Shown here: positions 23,589 to 34,049 of the stretch, piece after piece
Numbering within the stretch: position 1 is the stretch's first letter
How the letters are laid out: the number at the start of each line of letters is the position of its first letter
Source of the DNA: Gyromitra esculenta
Taxonomy: Eukaryota > Ascomycota > Pezizomycetes > Pezizales > Discinaceae
DNA length: 64,000 bases
Assembly (NCBI GenBank): GCA_038503075.1
Contig: JBCAML010000015.1
Location: 992,001-1,056,000 of the forward strand
Reading direction: 5' to 3'
The notes under the pieces: model-generated
The model's database searches: none
Told to the model about the DNA's origin: nothing
Seen by the model: only the letters and a program-made list of their open reading frames with translations
Made by a program: the position numbers and the translations under genes

Positions 23589-24311
23589 CCTGTAGTAACG
23601 TTCGAGCAGCAGGGCGCGTTAGAACCGCTACACTGACGCCGGGCAAAGTGCGATTCGACACGCGGAGATGTTCAGATGTTAGATGCTTAGATATGGAGTC
23701 CCAGAAGGTTGACCGTACATGGAGGGTTGGAATGGGCACGGCTGCACGAACTCCTTCTATCTATGTCTTGCGCTGTTGCGTATGCTAAGCTGCGCCATCC
23801 AGGGCCAGGAGAAGACAACAACGTCTTTGTGATGCGGCTGGGGCCTGCCAAGCAAATTCTTGGCAGAGTGCCGAGATCCCCGGCCGATAATCCTATGCAT
23901 GCATATAACAATGGCTACATGTAGAGCAGATGTGTTGATAGAGTCCGAATTCACCTATCCGGGCACACGGCCTTGCTCGGTGTCGATTGCACCGCAAACA
24001 TCGGGCATGACAGAACATTCTTATGGCTCTTCACTTTCTCACCAATCAGGCGCCGCGAGACCTTCGCTAATCTCAAGCGTTATCTGTACAACATTGCAAT
24101 ACTAGCATCAACACCTAGCAACACGGCCTCCTCCTGGTAGAGTGCATACATGTAAATATCCATATAGCTTTATGAGACTGTGGAAGAAGTGATGTTTTCC
24201 CCAATCCGCGCTAACAAGGTGGGAAAGGGCCAGGTGTCTAAAACAGTTTTAGAGCTCTCAGTCTCTAATTTTCCCATCCACGATGAGCGTCACTCCCAAC
24301 TTATATGCAAG
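23589..24311. other. Intergenic between PTM1 and tRNA-Ala, nothing recognised
   Basis: About 720 bp holding the PTM1 promoter on the minus strand and the upstream region of the tRNA gene. Overlapping short open frames on both strands show no motif and are not called. Confidence 0.5.
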
Positions 24312-24419
24312 GGGCGTATGGTCTAGTGGTATAATATCTCATTTGCAATGCCGAGCCGGCCGAGCCGGCCGGTAATGGAAAACTTGAGATGGTCCTGGGT
24401 TCGATTCCCAGTGCGTCCA
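24312..24419 (+). tRNA. tRNA-Ala(UGC) with a 36-nt intron
   Basis: The acceptor stem GGGCGTA pairs with TGCGTCC (24412-24418) and includes G3-U70, the identity pair of alanine tRNA, followed by A73. The anticodon arm is TCTCA / TT TGC A / TGAGA with anticodon TGC at 24344-24346. The intron lies one base 3' of the anticodon, about 24348-24383, and holds a tandem GCCGAGCCGG repeat with GCCGGC palindromes. The T-arm CTGGG-TTCGATT-CCCAG is perfect, and GTCTAGTGGTATAAT forms the D-arm/A-box. CCA is not encoded, as expected in eukaryotes. Confidence 0.88.
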
Positions 24420-24671
24420 ATACTTTCGGTTGGGGGGTCTTCGGAGTTGTGCCGTGTTTTTTTGTTCGTTGCCGGTGCAGGTCATGCGATATCACTCGTT
24501 CGATTGGATCTTCTAGCATTTTCAATGTACTACACCAAATGTAATTACCAGGTGCGTACTGTGTAGTATTCTAACAAACCACATCAAGGGTTAGGCTACT
24601 TTGGGAGAGACAGCGTCTAATGGGAAAATAAATAAATCGGGTGGAACGGCTGGTCGAGTGACACTGTATGG

Positions 24672-25462
24672 TTGGCTTGGTTTAATAACCTCAGCCTTCA
24701 ACCAATACAGATCTCGAAGCTGTGGCTTCCTTGCATTTCCATCACCATCTCACACGTGATGCTACCAATGCTCCCATCTAGAGAAACGGCGCCTCCTACA
24801 ACTCATCGATCAATCACAATCAGCGAATACTCCGTCAAAGCTTACTATTTGCCTCGTAACTCCATGATCTCCTCTTCCCCAGGTGCTTCAAATCGGCTTA
24901 TCGATGCTGTCGTCAAGCTTCAGTCGTCAGATTGGTCCATAGACCTCCACTGCGCATTCCCCAATGGAATCCACACCGACAGTTACTTCATCGGTGGTCC
25001 TCCTCGGAATTGGCCAACCCCACCATGCTATTGCAGTAAGATGCCAAAGGAGCAAGGTGGCAAAGAAATAGAAGAAAATAATGGTGAATGGGGTCAGTTC
25101 TGGAAATGCACTGCTATTTGTAAGTTACGTCGTCGTTATCAGACAAACATGCAGGACCAAGAGAAACAATACAGCGAGGAGCTGGGAGATAATGCGGTAG
25201 AATATGTCTTGTTCGTTGAGGGTGACGGTAAGCTACCTATCGAGATTACTGATTACAGATTGATTGACAGCTGGGGTTAGAGCAATCTGGTCAAGAGGAT
25301 ATCCCGCTGCTCGATAGAGAGACTGGATTCGAGTTAGAAGTACCTATGTCGGAGAGGGGAATGGTGATGGTGAGAGTCGAAAGGGGGATTCCTGTCGACG
25401 TTAGGCCGGTCATCGTCAATAGTAATAAAAGACCTAACGCAGATCAGTCTAATTCCAGATAG
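24672..25462 (+). CDS. Unknown two-exon gene, possible GRF-like zinc finger
   Basis: I do not recognise this protein. Exon 1 (24672-25227) and exon 2 (25281-25462) join across a 53-nt intron (GTAAGC...GGTTAG), giving about 245 residues. Without splicing the frame stops at 25280; with it the frame continues for 60 more codons and ends SNSR-stop. The middle has CYCSKMPKE followed 18 residues later by GQFWKCTAIC, a C-x-C...FWxC...C spacing that recalls GRF zinc fingers, though the final Cys spacing is unusual. The C-terminal part is acidic. A second in-frame ATG at 24759 is an alternative start, and upstream exons are possible. It is flanked by tRNA-Ala and a decayed gene pair, so its expression is uncertain. 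Confidence 0.5.
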
Positions 25463-25929
25463 CTAACTATTTTAGATCAAATCATTCGAGATGTGGGAGA
25501 AGACGAGTTACTCTGCCTTAAGAGGTTCTTGAAGGCCGTTGCAGCGACCTAGCCACATGGGAGGGGAGACCTCATCAAATGCAAATGATCGAAGACGTGC
25601 TCTAAATTGCTAGAAAATCAAGATTTCCTTCCTTCCTTCCTTCTCCATTCCTTTCTTTCATTCATCATCTACAGGGGGCTTCTGCTACATGTAGCTATAT
25701 GATGGCAAGGGTTGGATACCACATGTAAACTAGGGCCCAAAGAAATTTTTACAAACCAACTTTGTACTTGCGTGGCCATTAATCTTCTTTGGTCTAACTA
25801 CATGTATTCCTTTTTCTACTAAAGGTGACTCAGAGCTCCAGAAATTTTACTCCGAGACAGCCAATATTTTAATTTATTTTCGAGCAAAAGTGCGACTTTG
25901 TAGCTGCAGTATATATGCCTTGTTATTTA
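25463..25929. other. Intergenic with a (CTTC)n microsatellite
   Basis: About 470 bp after the unknown gene. It holds a (TTCC)n run near 25625-25645 and otherwise AT-rich sequence up to the decayed C-terminus of the glucosidase remnant. Confidence 0.45.
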
Positions 25930-27690
25930 TACTGTTTGTCCCGTTTGCTTTGCTATAAATTCTTCTATGAACCGTGCCGATTTTTGGGGGTTCTCTCACC
26001 CCCATTTCCTGATCCACGAATGTGACACCAAATTTTGATGTGTACCCCTTTTGCCCTACATCCCCGGTGACTAGTTATATATTTCTCACTTTAGAAATAA
26101 TGGAGATAAGACTATACATTCGAAATTGTTAGCAAATGCCCATACAAGATAGGATTTGATAGGAATTCCGTTATTTATCAATTCAGCCATAACATCAACA
26201 TACCCGCGATAGTAGTCGATCCGAAACTCATCGTTTACTGCTTCTTCTTACTTCATATTTCTCTCTCCCGGGAAAACCATTCCATTCTATACTCTCACAG
26301 TCTGATCGGCGTCCAATTATCTAATCTGTTAGATGGATAATCATACCTCCGTAAAATATATCTCCTTTTGATACCCTTCCCACAGAAACCTTAATAACTT
26401 CCCGAAGACCCAAGGCACAGGTCCCATCTAACTAGGCCTGGCTTTTGGCTCAATCTCTTTCCCATCAGGCCTAATTAGAGTTTACTCCGCGTCACCAAAG
26501 AATTGGTTTTGGAAGTCATTCTCTGCGATCGGGGCTACCCGTTGACGGGCGTAGTAGGCTGCTTAGTGGCTCAGGCCGAGAAAAATGGCTAGAACCTTTT
26601 ACAAGTTTTGATTCTTCAGGAGCGAAAGTTGGTAGCCGTGGCCCAATAAGGCTTTTGAGGAGGGATGGGTAATCACCGGTGAGGACTGGCTCTACAAGCC
26701 AAAGGGTTGCGATGGTGAGATGACGCTCAGCGGCAGAGATACCTATACATATTTGTCAAAGATAGCCATGGGTATAGGTAGCAGAACACTTACTAGCTTC
26801 GGTTTGATCATATGGTTCTGTCCAATTTCCGTTAATCACAATTCTGATCTCTCCTCCCTGACGCAAACTCCTCGCGGTAAATCTTCACTGCGTTTGCATG
26901 CGCCAATAACAAGTTATGGTCAACAATATATACGGCTCAACACAACTATCTCCTTGAGGGCTCTTATTCCGATCACTCGATCTCCTTGGAGCACGTGCAC
27001 CAATGCAATTGCCCAGAGCGCTGTAGGTGTTAGGCTCATTTATGCTCAACTAGATGTTTACCAAACCCCCGAATGCCTCGAAACACATTCTTGCGTAGCA
27101 TTTGAAGTCTGTAATAATCTCGGTCTTGCTTAGGAAGCCTTTGTACTTGTCTCGTAGTGCTTGCGGAGATCCCAGTGAAAGAGTGTTAGCATTGGTTCAA
27201 TGGTTGCCTCTTTAGGTGTGACAACGAAGTCACGGTAATATTTTATGCCAACTTGGATTATGATATTATCGTGGCCACCGAGGGGGATTATGCGGGACCA
27301 AGAGAGAGAAAAGTGATGACAGTTGACACTTTCAAGTGTTATTAATAAGTATATACTTTGATATCATATATAGAGGAAGCCAATATACCATAGCTCTTCG
27401 TCAAAACAATACCTTCTTTCCACATCTTGTAGCTTTGTGTTCCAAAATCATTTGATTTGCCATCTTCCGTCCTACTCTTTTGACGCAAGAACGTGTCCCA
27501 GATGGATAATCCTCTTTCATCGGCTTCTGGGGATCCTTCAACCTGCGCAGATGCTATTATAAATTGTAATTATAAAGGATAGAAATCATTTCAATGATAG
27601 CGGCTACCTGTAGCATATCCCACAAGAAATCTTTTGGTGAAGTATCTAAGCCCACTATTCGTTGGATATATTCTGCACTATAAAAGACAG
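25930..27690 (-). pseudogene. Decayed GH1 family beta-glucosidase
   Basis: Reading the minus strand from about 27690, pieces of glycoside hydrolase family 1 appear in correct order but in shifting frames. They are PKDFLWD and DERGLSIWDTF (N-terminal), SLSWSRIIPLGG and PMLTLFHWDL, a LSINEPNTYSALG segment (the acid/base NEP motif) preceded by an in-frame TAG, NGNWTEPYDQT, ERHLTIATLWLVEPVLTGDYP, then near 26150 a SYLVWAFANNFE block and KFGVTFVDQEMG. The nucleophile region (ITENG in intact enzymes) reads IYFTE and is then broken. Stops and at least two frame changes make it a pseudogene. Intact GH1 enzymes hydrolyse cellobiose and other beta-glucosides. It is divergent from a decayed sugar porter, suggesting a former catabolic pair. 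Confidence 0.82.
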
Positions 27691-28898
27691 AATGCTAAAG
27701 GATACATTGATTAAAACACCACGAGGAGGGACACCAGAGCCATGACATAATGTCCAAGGTCTCAACTAGAATTGCCTAAATCCGAGCTACCCCTCAGATG
27801 TACCCTCCCTACACGGTTCCCAGAACCTGTAAATACTCATCAAACCCCGAAGCTTACCCCGCAACCTTCAGATATCTGACGGAAGGCGAGGCAGAAAACA
27901 TAAGAAAGCTCCCAGTGATGCCAGTGGAGTATAGGATACCTATAGCCTGAACCCCGAGGAGTGTCGGTGGCTGTGGTGCTTTCTCAGGCTCCCACGTTTC
28001 TAATGGCCTATCATGGAGTGGAATGTGGGGAAATCCCTGCTGCTGCCTTTTCCCGATACTCCCGAAGAGACTAGAGCCCGGGTATTAGTCTGGTATGTCT
28101 CGCTAATGCTCTCCGATAATATAACTACCAATCAACGGGAGCTAATCAGACTTTAAGCTTTGAGATAATTAACGTCCCGGAGTACCAGATATATATATTG
28201 CATGGGTATTTCTGAAATCGATCCTTCAGAGAGATTCTATCACATGATTCCCAAGTGACCATAGAAATAGCACAACGATGGTGTTCGGTCATAAGTCCGA
28301 AACTCTGTAAAATACTCATCACGCATCACTCGTCCGCGCAGAGGTGACGCGGAGCAAGACTACGATGTCTCAGTTCCCCACATTCCTGGCCTAGAAACTC
28401 AATTTGCAATTCCCGGTTAATCTGGCTAATCTTTTTCGCCTATTCCCTTGCGACCTGCCCCAGCTTTCCCCACATCCAGGCTATCGGGTACTCATGTCGC
28501 CAGATTGCTATTGCTTTCCCTATCCAGGAAATAGGTCTGGGTCTTTACGCAATAGGAAACTTTGCAGCGTGGCAATCAAGTTCTTGGTTACTCCCTCCAA
28601 AAACAATCTATCATAGCTTGTCTTGCTGGGTGATTTTGGTGGATAGATCTACTTCTATAAAATGGAAAGCAATAGGAATCCGGCGGCATGAGTACTTTCA
28701 AATCTCTCAGGCAGATGCGTGCATGTCATAACATTCCTACGAGGTGTATGTTTTCTCGAGCTGAATCATATCTGCGGTTGATTACGATTTTTGTTTCGTT
28801 TTGCTGGACAAGACAGCAAGTCATGTAACATGATTTTGTGAAATTTCTCCATGTCTTAGACGTTCTTTGCTTTTTTCCTTCTCTTTATACAAGAGGAG
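27691..28898. other. Former divergent promoter region of the glucosidase/transporter remnants
   Basis: About 1.2 kb between the decayed N-termini of the GH1 gene (-) and the sugar porter (+). No coding sequence or repeat was recognised. Confidence 0.45.
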
Positions 28899-30928
28899 GT
28901 GCGTATAAACTCCTATTTCTACTCTTCGAAACCTCCTTCAGATAATAGAAGCATAGGCAGAGATCCCAGTAACGCCACGGACACCAAAACCACCTCTCAG
29001 CATTCCCATATCGGGCATGCTAAACCCCCTAGCAGCGCTGATCATGTTAAAGTGTCTGCGGTGAACAGCGTCAAACTCAAAGATCATGCGCTCTTTGACC
29101 AAGAAATCAAGCGCGAATACGAGTAGACATCTAAGCAAGCTTTTAAGGATGAGAAAGGCGTCCTACTATGGGCGGCCGTATTTGCCGCTGCTGCTCTAAG
29201 TTGGGGATTTGATGCTCAAGTGGTAAGGAAGCTCTCGTGTAGCTTCTTTGGAGTCAACTATTAACTGAACTAGAATGGTGCTGCGATCTCCGCCAACTCT
29301 TTCTGACGAGACTTCGGATATATCTATAAGGGTGAAGCAGTCCTTCAAGCGAACTGGCAGACAACGTTCAGTGTCATGAGTCCAGGTCTGATTCCTCTCA
29401 GATTTCTAATAAAAACGTTAAGGCTGACCAAAATATATTAGTCGGCCAGTTCTTTGATGGTCTGGGGAGTGGATATGTTGCAGATAAGATAGGATGCAAA
29501 TGGTGTATGTGGCTAGGGTCATGGATCTTAGTAGTTGGAATTGCGATGGAGGTTTCTGCAGCTAGTCGAGGGGTTTTTGTCATCGCAAAAACGATCCTCG
29601 GTCTTGCTTTGGGCTTCTACCTTTTAATGGCGCCCGCGTATTGTTCAGAGGTACAGTTTTCTCAGCCCGTACTCACAATCCAGATGGCACAATCCTCCTC
29701 ATATTAATACTAGGCAAAATAGATTTCTCCTGTGGTACTTCATGGCATTACCACCTGTGGTGTATCACTAGCTATTGTCATTGGCCAGCTCCTTTCAAAC
29801 GCAGTCATTAAAGCGTTTGGCGAGCCGGAAGACCGCTAGGTATATCGTGCGCCTTTCTGCATCCAATTCTTCTTGCCTGTTCTCTTCATTATCATTGTTC
29901 CCTTCGCACCAGAATCACCTTGGCATCTTGTCCGCAAAGATAACATCGAAGGCGCTCGCGCTTCTCTCCAAAGGTGTGCGCCAGCTTCAGAGTAGCCCAT
30001 AGACTTTAGAAATATATCCACTAACATGTTAACCTCCAGACTCCATAGAAAGAACCGCGATATCTCTACCCGTCTGGCGCAAATCCAAAAGACCCTCCGT
30101 CTTAAATCTGAACCCTATGCTAATGCCAGCTGGGCTGACTGCTTCCGCGGCGTTGACGCCCGTCGTACCACGATAAGTCTTTGTGCCTTCTGCTGCTAGA
30201 ATCTCTCTAGGATCAATTTTGTCCTCGGATACTCCACATGTTTCTTCCAGCTCGCTGGTTTGCCAGTTTCGGAGACCTTTTCTCTCGGCGTTGGTGTCAC
30301 AGCATGCGGTGTCTCGGGAAACATATCGTCGTGGTGGCTCATTGACACTGCGGGGCGGAGAATAGTGACATTAATTGGTATGACCATATTAATAGTTATA
30401 CTATTTTTTATTGGCGTTCTTGATGTGATGCCGACTCAAGGAGCGCAGTAGGACAGTCATCAATTACTGTTATTTATGCGTATGTATGGTTTTTGACAAT
30501 CGGAGCTATGGGATATGCTATCCTTGGAGAGGCTTCGCGTCCAAGATTGAGAAGTCGAACAGTCGGGTTGACGACTGTTGTCCAAAGCCTTTGGGCGCTG
30601 ATTATGAACTTCGCTATCCCGTACCCTGTCAGTATTTCTAATAATGTTTTCGTTCTTCCCTTTGCAATGAAGTTAAAATTTTTTTGTTGACCACCCAAGC
30701 TAACACTACTATTTAAACTGTTAGGTAAATCCAGACCAAGCTAACCTTTGTGGCAAAGTTGGCTTTATCTTCGGCGGGACGAGTTTTATTTGCACCATCG
30801 GGGTATTTTTCTGCATCCCTGGGTTCAAGGGACCAACATTCCCCGAGATCGATGAGCGGTTCCAAAAACGTGTTCCAGCACGGAAGTTTCTAGAATACCA
30901 TGAGGATGCGTATTTGAAGACTGGTTGA
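28899..30928 (+). pseudogene. Decayed MFS sugar porter (alpha-glucoside/hexose permease-like)
   Basis: Recognisable porter blocks occur in order: LSWGFDAQV/NGAAISA, LQANWQTTFSVMSP, GQFFDGLGSGYVADKIGCKW, LALGFYLLMAPAYCSE, ISPVVLHGITTCGVSLAIVI, FFLPVLFIIIVPFAPESPWH, SWWLIDTAGRRIVTLIGM, GAMGYAILGEASRPRLRSRT, and a C-terminal ERFQKRVPARKF. At least three fungal-type introns can still be seen (after AQV, after MSP, after YCSE). Inactivating changes include stops near 29124 (TAG), 29305 (TGA where an Arg codon is expected), 29837 (TAG in place of Trp) and 30197 (TAG in place of Gln), plus a frame change near 30447. All four stops are explained by C-to-T or G-to-A transitions, as left by cytosine deamination or repeat-induced point mutation. 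It cannot make a full-length transporter. Confidence 0.82.
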
Positions 30929-31105
30929 AATACATCCTGTTTTTTATGAGGTGATGTTAAGATAGAGTATGGCAGCTTTTGTATAGCTCCCGTCGACAGG
31001 GTAAACAACCTTACAGGGTTCTTGTTTGGTGGCGTTAGTCGTATGCGGTGATTTTTTTGTAGGAAAAAATCAACGCTGAACTTTCTGGGTCTGCTTCCTG
31101 TGGCC

Positions 31106-32021
31106 ATGATTCCATTCAACCTCTCTGCCACGATCAATACACTTCGAGTTCTAAAGAACCCAGCCCTGTGTCATCCCCATCTTACTATAGCCACCTTCAA
31201 CGATCTTCCAATCCCGTTGGGCAAAGGGATCCGACATGGAGATAACCAGGCCGATATTCAGGCAGTGATACTAGATAAAGATAACTGTTTTGCTGTACCG
31301 CACGCGCTGGAAGTGTATCCGTCTTACAACGTAACGTATTCTTATCATGCTTCGGCCAACCATGTCTTTGATGCAGCAACGAAGAACGAGGTTGCTAAGA
31401 TTTGGTGTTGGAGAATTTATGTGGATATAGGCTAAATTTAAAGAACTGAGAGAAGCTTATCCAGGTAACAAGTTACTGATTGTTAGTAATTCAGCTGGGA
31501 CTTGGGATGATCCTGGATACAAAGAAGTGCGTGCGGACATCATCACATTAAGTATTCACCTACTAATAACATAATAGGCGATAATACTTGAGAAAAACAC
31601 AGGCGTCAAAGTTCTCCATCATACCACTAAGGTTCGACAGACCATCCCTTAGGGGTTAAGGTCAAAACTAATTGCTTAACTGACGCCCATCTCAGAAACC
31701 AGGTTGTTACAATGAGATATTTCAGTTCCTCCGTTCCTCACCAGATACAAACGTCACGTCTCCAGACCAGGTCGCAATCGTCGGTGATCGTCTATTCACA
31801 GATGTTTTGATGGCAAACATGATGGGTTCCTGGGGTGTGTGGGTTAAGGACGGTGTAATCAGCCCCGAGAAAACTCTCGTACGTTTTTTTTAACCTCCCG
31901 ACTAGTGGAGGCATCGGTTACTGATCAAGTGTAGTTTGGAAAGGTTGAAAGAAGACTTGCGGGGATGCTGGAGAATCGAGGATGGAAACCACCCACACCC
32001 TCTTCAAGACTTCTTCCTTGA
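31106..32021 (+). CDS. GEP4: Mitochondrial phosphatidylglycerophosphate phosphatase Gep4
   Basis: Five exons (31106-31330, 31431-31526, 31578-31631, 31696-31878, 31935-32021) with in-phase GT-AG introns of 100, 51, 64 and 56 nt give 214 residues. HAD-phosphatase motifs are visible: motif I VILDKDNCF, motif II LLIVSNSAG, motif III lysine in HHTTKKPGC, and motif IV VAIVGDRLFTDVLMANMMGS. The N-terminus MIPFNLSATINTLRVLKNPALCHPH and the IPLGKGIRHGDNQADIQAV region match fungal Gep4. The enzyme dephosphorylates phosphatidylglycerophosphate to phosphatidylglycerol in the mitochondrial matrix, a step of cardiolipin synthesis. The length fits the family and all motifs are intact. A MITE lies 138 bp downstream of the stop. 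Confidence 0.92.
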
Positions 32022-32159
32022 AGAGGCCGGGTCATGGGTTTGGATTGTTGCATAGTCCTAGCTTTCTGCACTAGATATATCTAATCAACGATATGTAAAT
32101 CTTGCGTCCCATTTGGTAGAATTTCCTCTGCCCTACTCTATAAATGCGTTAGGTATTTA

Positions 32160-32333
32160 CAGTACAATCGCCCCATAAGAATACTAACCATAAGGATACT
32201 CGCCTTATAAGAATTCTGAATCCAGTCCTGACAGGGGTAAATTCGAGTGCGGCCTGCTTTTCATATAAGAATAACTATTTTATAAGAATATGATTTTCGG
32301 AACCAACCGTATTCTTATAGGGCTATTGTACTG
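32160..32333. mobile_element. 174-bp MITE with mariner-like ends, TA duplication
   Basis: The left end CAGTACAATCGCCCCATAAG and the reverse complement of the right end, CAGTACAATAGCCCTATAAG, are nearly identical over about 26 bp. TA flanks both sides (32158-32159 and 32334-32335). The interior repeats ATAAGAATA-type words several times. There is no coding capacity. The CAGTAC start resembles the 170-bp MITE at 3198, suggesting related transposases. Confidence 0.8.
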
Positions 32334-33145
32334 TAGTGACAATTTCATCGCTGATAAATATCGAGTGATATGATATGATTTGATTTCGGATGCTTACCAG
32401 ACCGCCCACAAATTATAGATCCCGAAATAGGGGCAAGTATAGAGAGTGTAAGAATCTAGGTATAGAGCCTTGAAACAAGCTAATTGGGTGGAAAGGGGAA
32501 GAAAGATGCCAAAATAACCTAACCAAATCATTATCTATATATAAGATTCTAGGGGTAGGTGGGACAGGCTTGGGTCTTGATGATACGTTCCCCTCTAGTG
32601 AAATCAAAAAATCGTAATCGCTAGGCTGCCACGGTCTAGGGCTGTTACAGTAGGAGCTGATCGAGTATTTGGAAGTATTAAAAGTGCATATAGCCTCGTA
32701 CCTAGAGTAAAATACATTTTCCCCGAAAAAACGAAAAACAAACAAGTAACAAACGATATATTGTACAGAAAAGATAGTCAATATCGGGGGGGAAAAGGTA
32801 TCACGAAATGAAATGAAGTACGCCATGCAAAAAGAGCCTCCCTCCAAACAGAAATACCTGCAGTAAAATGAAATGAGAAAAAAGCTAAGGATTGCCAAAC
32901 GCTCAGCGTAGAAAACCCCCCAAAAATCAGAAAACTCCAATGGCAAAGAAAAATAAAAGGATATTCATAACGCCCACCTGGAACATCGACATGTCTGTAT
33001 GTTAGTTCTTTATATCATGTCCTTACCTTTATCAAGTCCGATTTTATTCTTTTCTTTCCTCCGAAGTGAGGAAGACACCAAAAAAAAATAATCAGAAAGG
33101 CATATTCAAACTCCAACCTCTTACCATCTATTTCCCCATATCACA
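32334..33145. other. Intergenic, probable 3' region of the Sec2-like gene
   Basis: A 177-codon minus-strand open frame (32413-32946) is Phe/Tyr/Leu/Ser-rich and AT-driven, without a recognisable motif, and lies just downstream of the Sec2-like gene. I judge it to be non-coding 3' sequence. No repeat is recognised. Confidence 0.4.
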
Positions 33146-34049
33146 TCATCTTCCGAAAGTTATTGAGCTTCTCCCAGGAGTACTCGAGCTTGTATTCGTC
33201 CGAGGTCCGTCGGCTAGCACCTCCCTCACCCTCCCAATCCTCTCCACGGCCCTCTCCAGCAGCCCCAACCGCTCCTTTGTCCTTCCCTCTCGTCCTTCCA
33301 GCACCGCAACTCGCTCCTCTAGCTTAGCCCTCTCCCTTCTCTCGTTGGCAACCATCTCATTCGCCTGCTGAAACAAGCTCGCCGACAGATCCTCTAGCTC
33401 CCCTGTGACCTCCTGCAATCGTGTCTCGGCCTTGATCCGTAGCCTTCGCTCCTGCTCCAAGGGCTCATTACCCTCTGGTGGTGGGCTAGGCGGTGGTGCA
33501 CCGCCACGCCTGTTGGTAGCTGCGGTGAGGAAGGCAGAAATGCGATTTAATGGTGGGGGTGGGGCCAGAATTTGGCTTGGACCCGAATGGGGACGTGTTA
33601 GAGGAGGTGAAGAATTCGGTAATGATGGATCAGAGCTTGCAATCGATGAAACCGAGTTTTTCTTCTGTTGCCTCAGGGCTCTGATCTCATCTTCGTAGTC
33701 TGCGAGTTTATCCACTACATGATGCAGGGTTTTTAGCAATATTTCCAACAGAGCTAACCTATCTTTACACCTCCTCTCGTAGAAACTTCAAGAGATAAAA
33801 CCCCTCCATTCGAAAAGCTTATTTTTCAAGTGATGTTCGATAGACAGGTCAGGTGGAATGAAAAGGGGGGAGGGAAATAGAAAACCCACCAGCAGACGAA
33901 GCTTTGTTGCTCAGCATTTGAACTTGAGCCTCCAAATCAGCTATGCGACGCTTCGCGTCGGCCTGATCGTGGAAGTTTACGCCACAACTAGCACAACATA
34001 TCGACTTGATTTCTGGGGGTTGAGAGTGCATAGTGGCTGCTGGAGACAT
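33146..34049 (-). CDS. SEC2: Short Sec2-domain Rab guanine-nucleotide exchange factor-like protein
   Basis: Exon 1 (34049-33890) and exon 2 (33753-33146) are joined across a 136-nt intron and give 255 residues. The N-terminus has a CCASCGVNF Cys pair and a coiled coil (RIADLEAQVQMLSNKA). After it come VDKLADYEDEIRALRQQ, a Ser/Pro-rich linker, and the Sec2 core helix LEDLSASLFQQANEMVANER, which is the family signature for binding Sec4/Rab8. The protein ends SSSTPGRSSITFGR-stop soon after the core, so the long C-terminal tail of yeast Sec2 is absent. Sec2 proteins activate the exocytic Rab on secretory vesicles. A longer form by splicing downstream of 33146 cannot be excluded. An alternative acceptor 5 nt upstream (33759) is possible with a different donor. 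Confidence 0.75.

Noticed and set aside
26720..27133. 137-codon plus-strand open frame
   Set aside because: It lies antisense to the GH1 glucosidase remnant, whose family motifs are clear on the minus strand.
32413..32946. 177-codon minus-strand open frame after the Sec2-like gene
   Set aside because: Phe/Tyr/Ile-rich translation of AT-rich DNA without any motif; the position fits 3' UTR.
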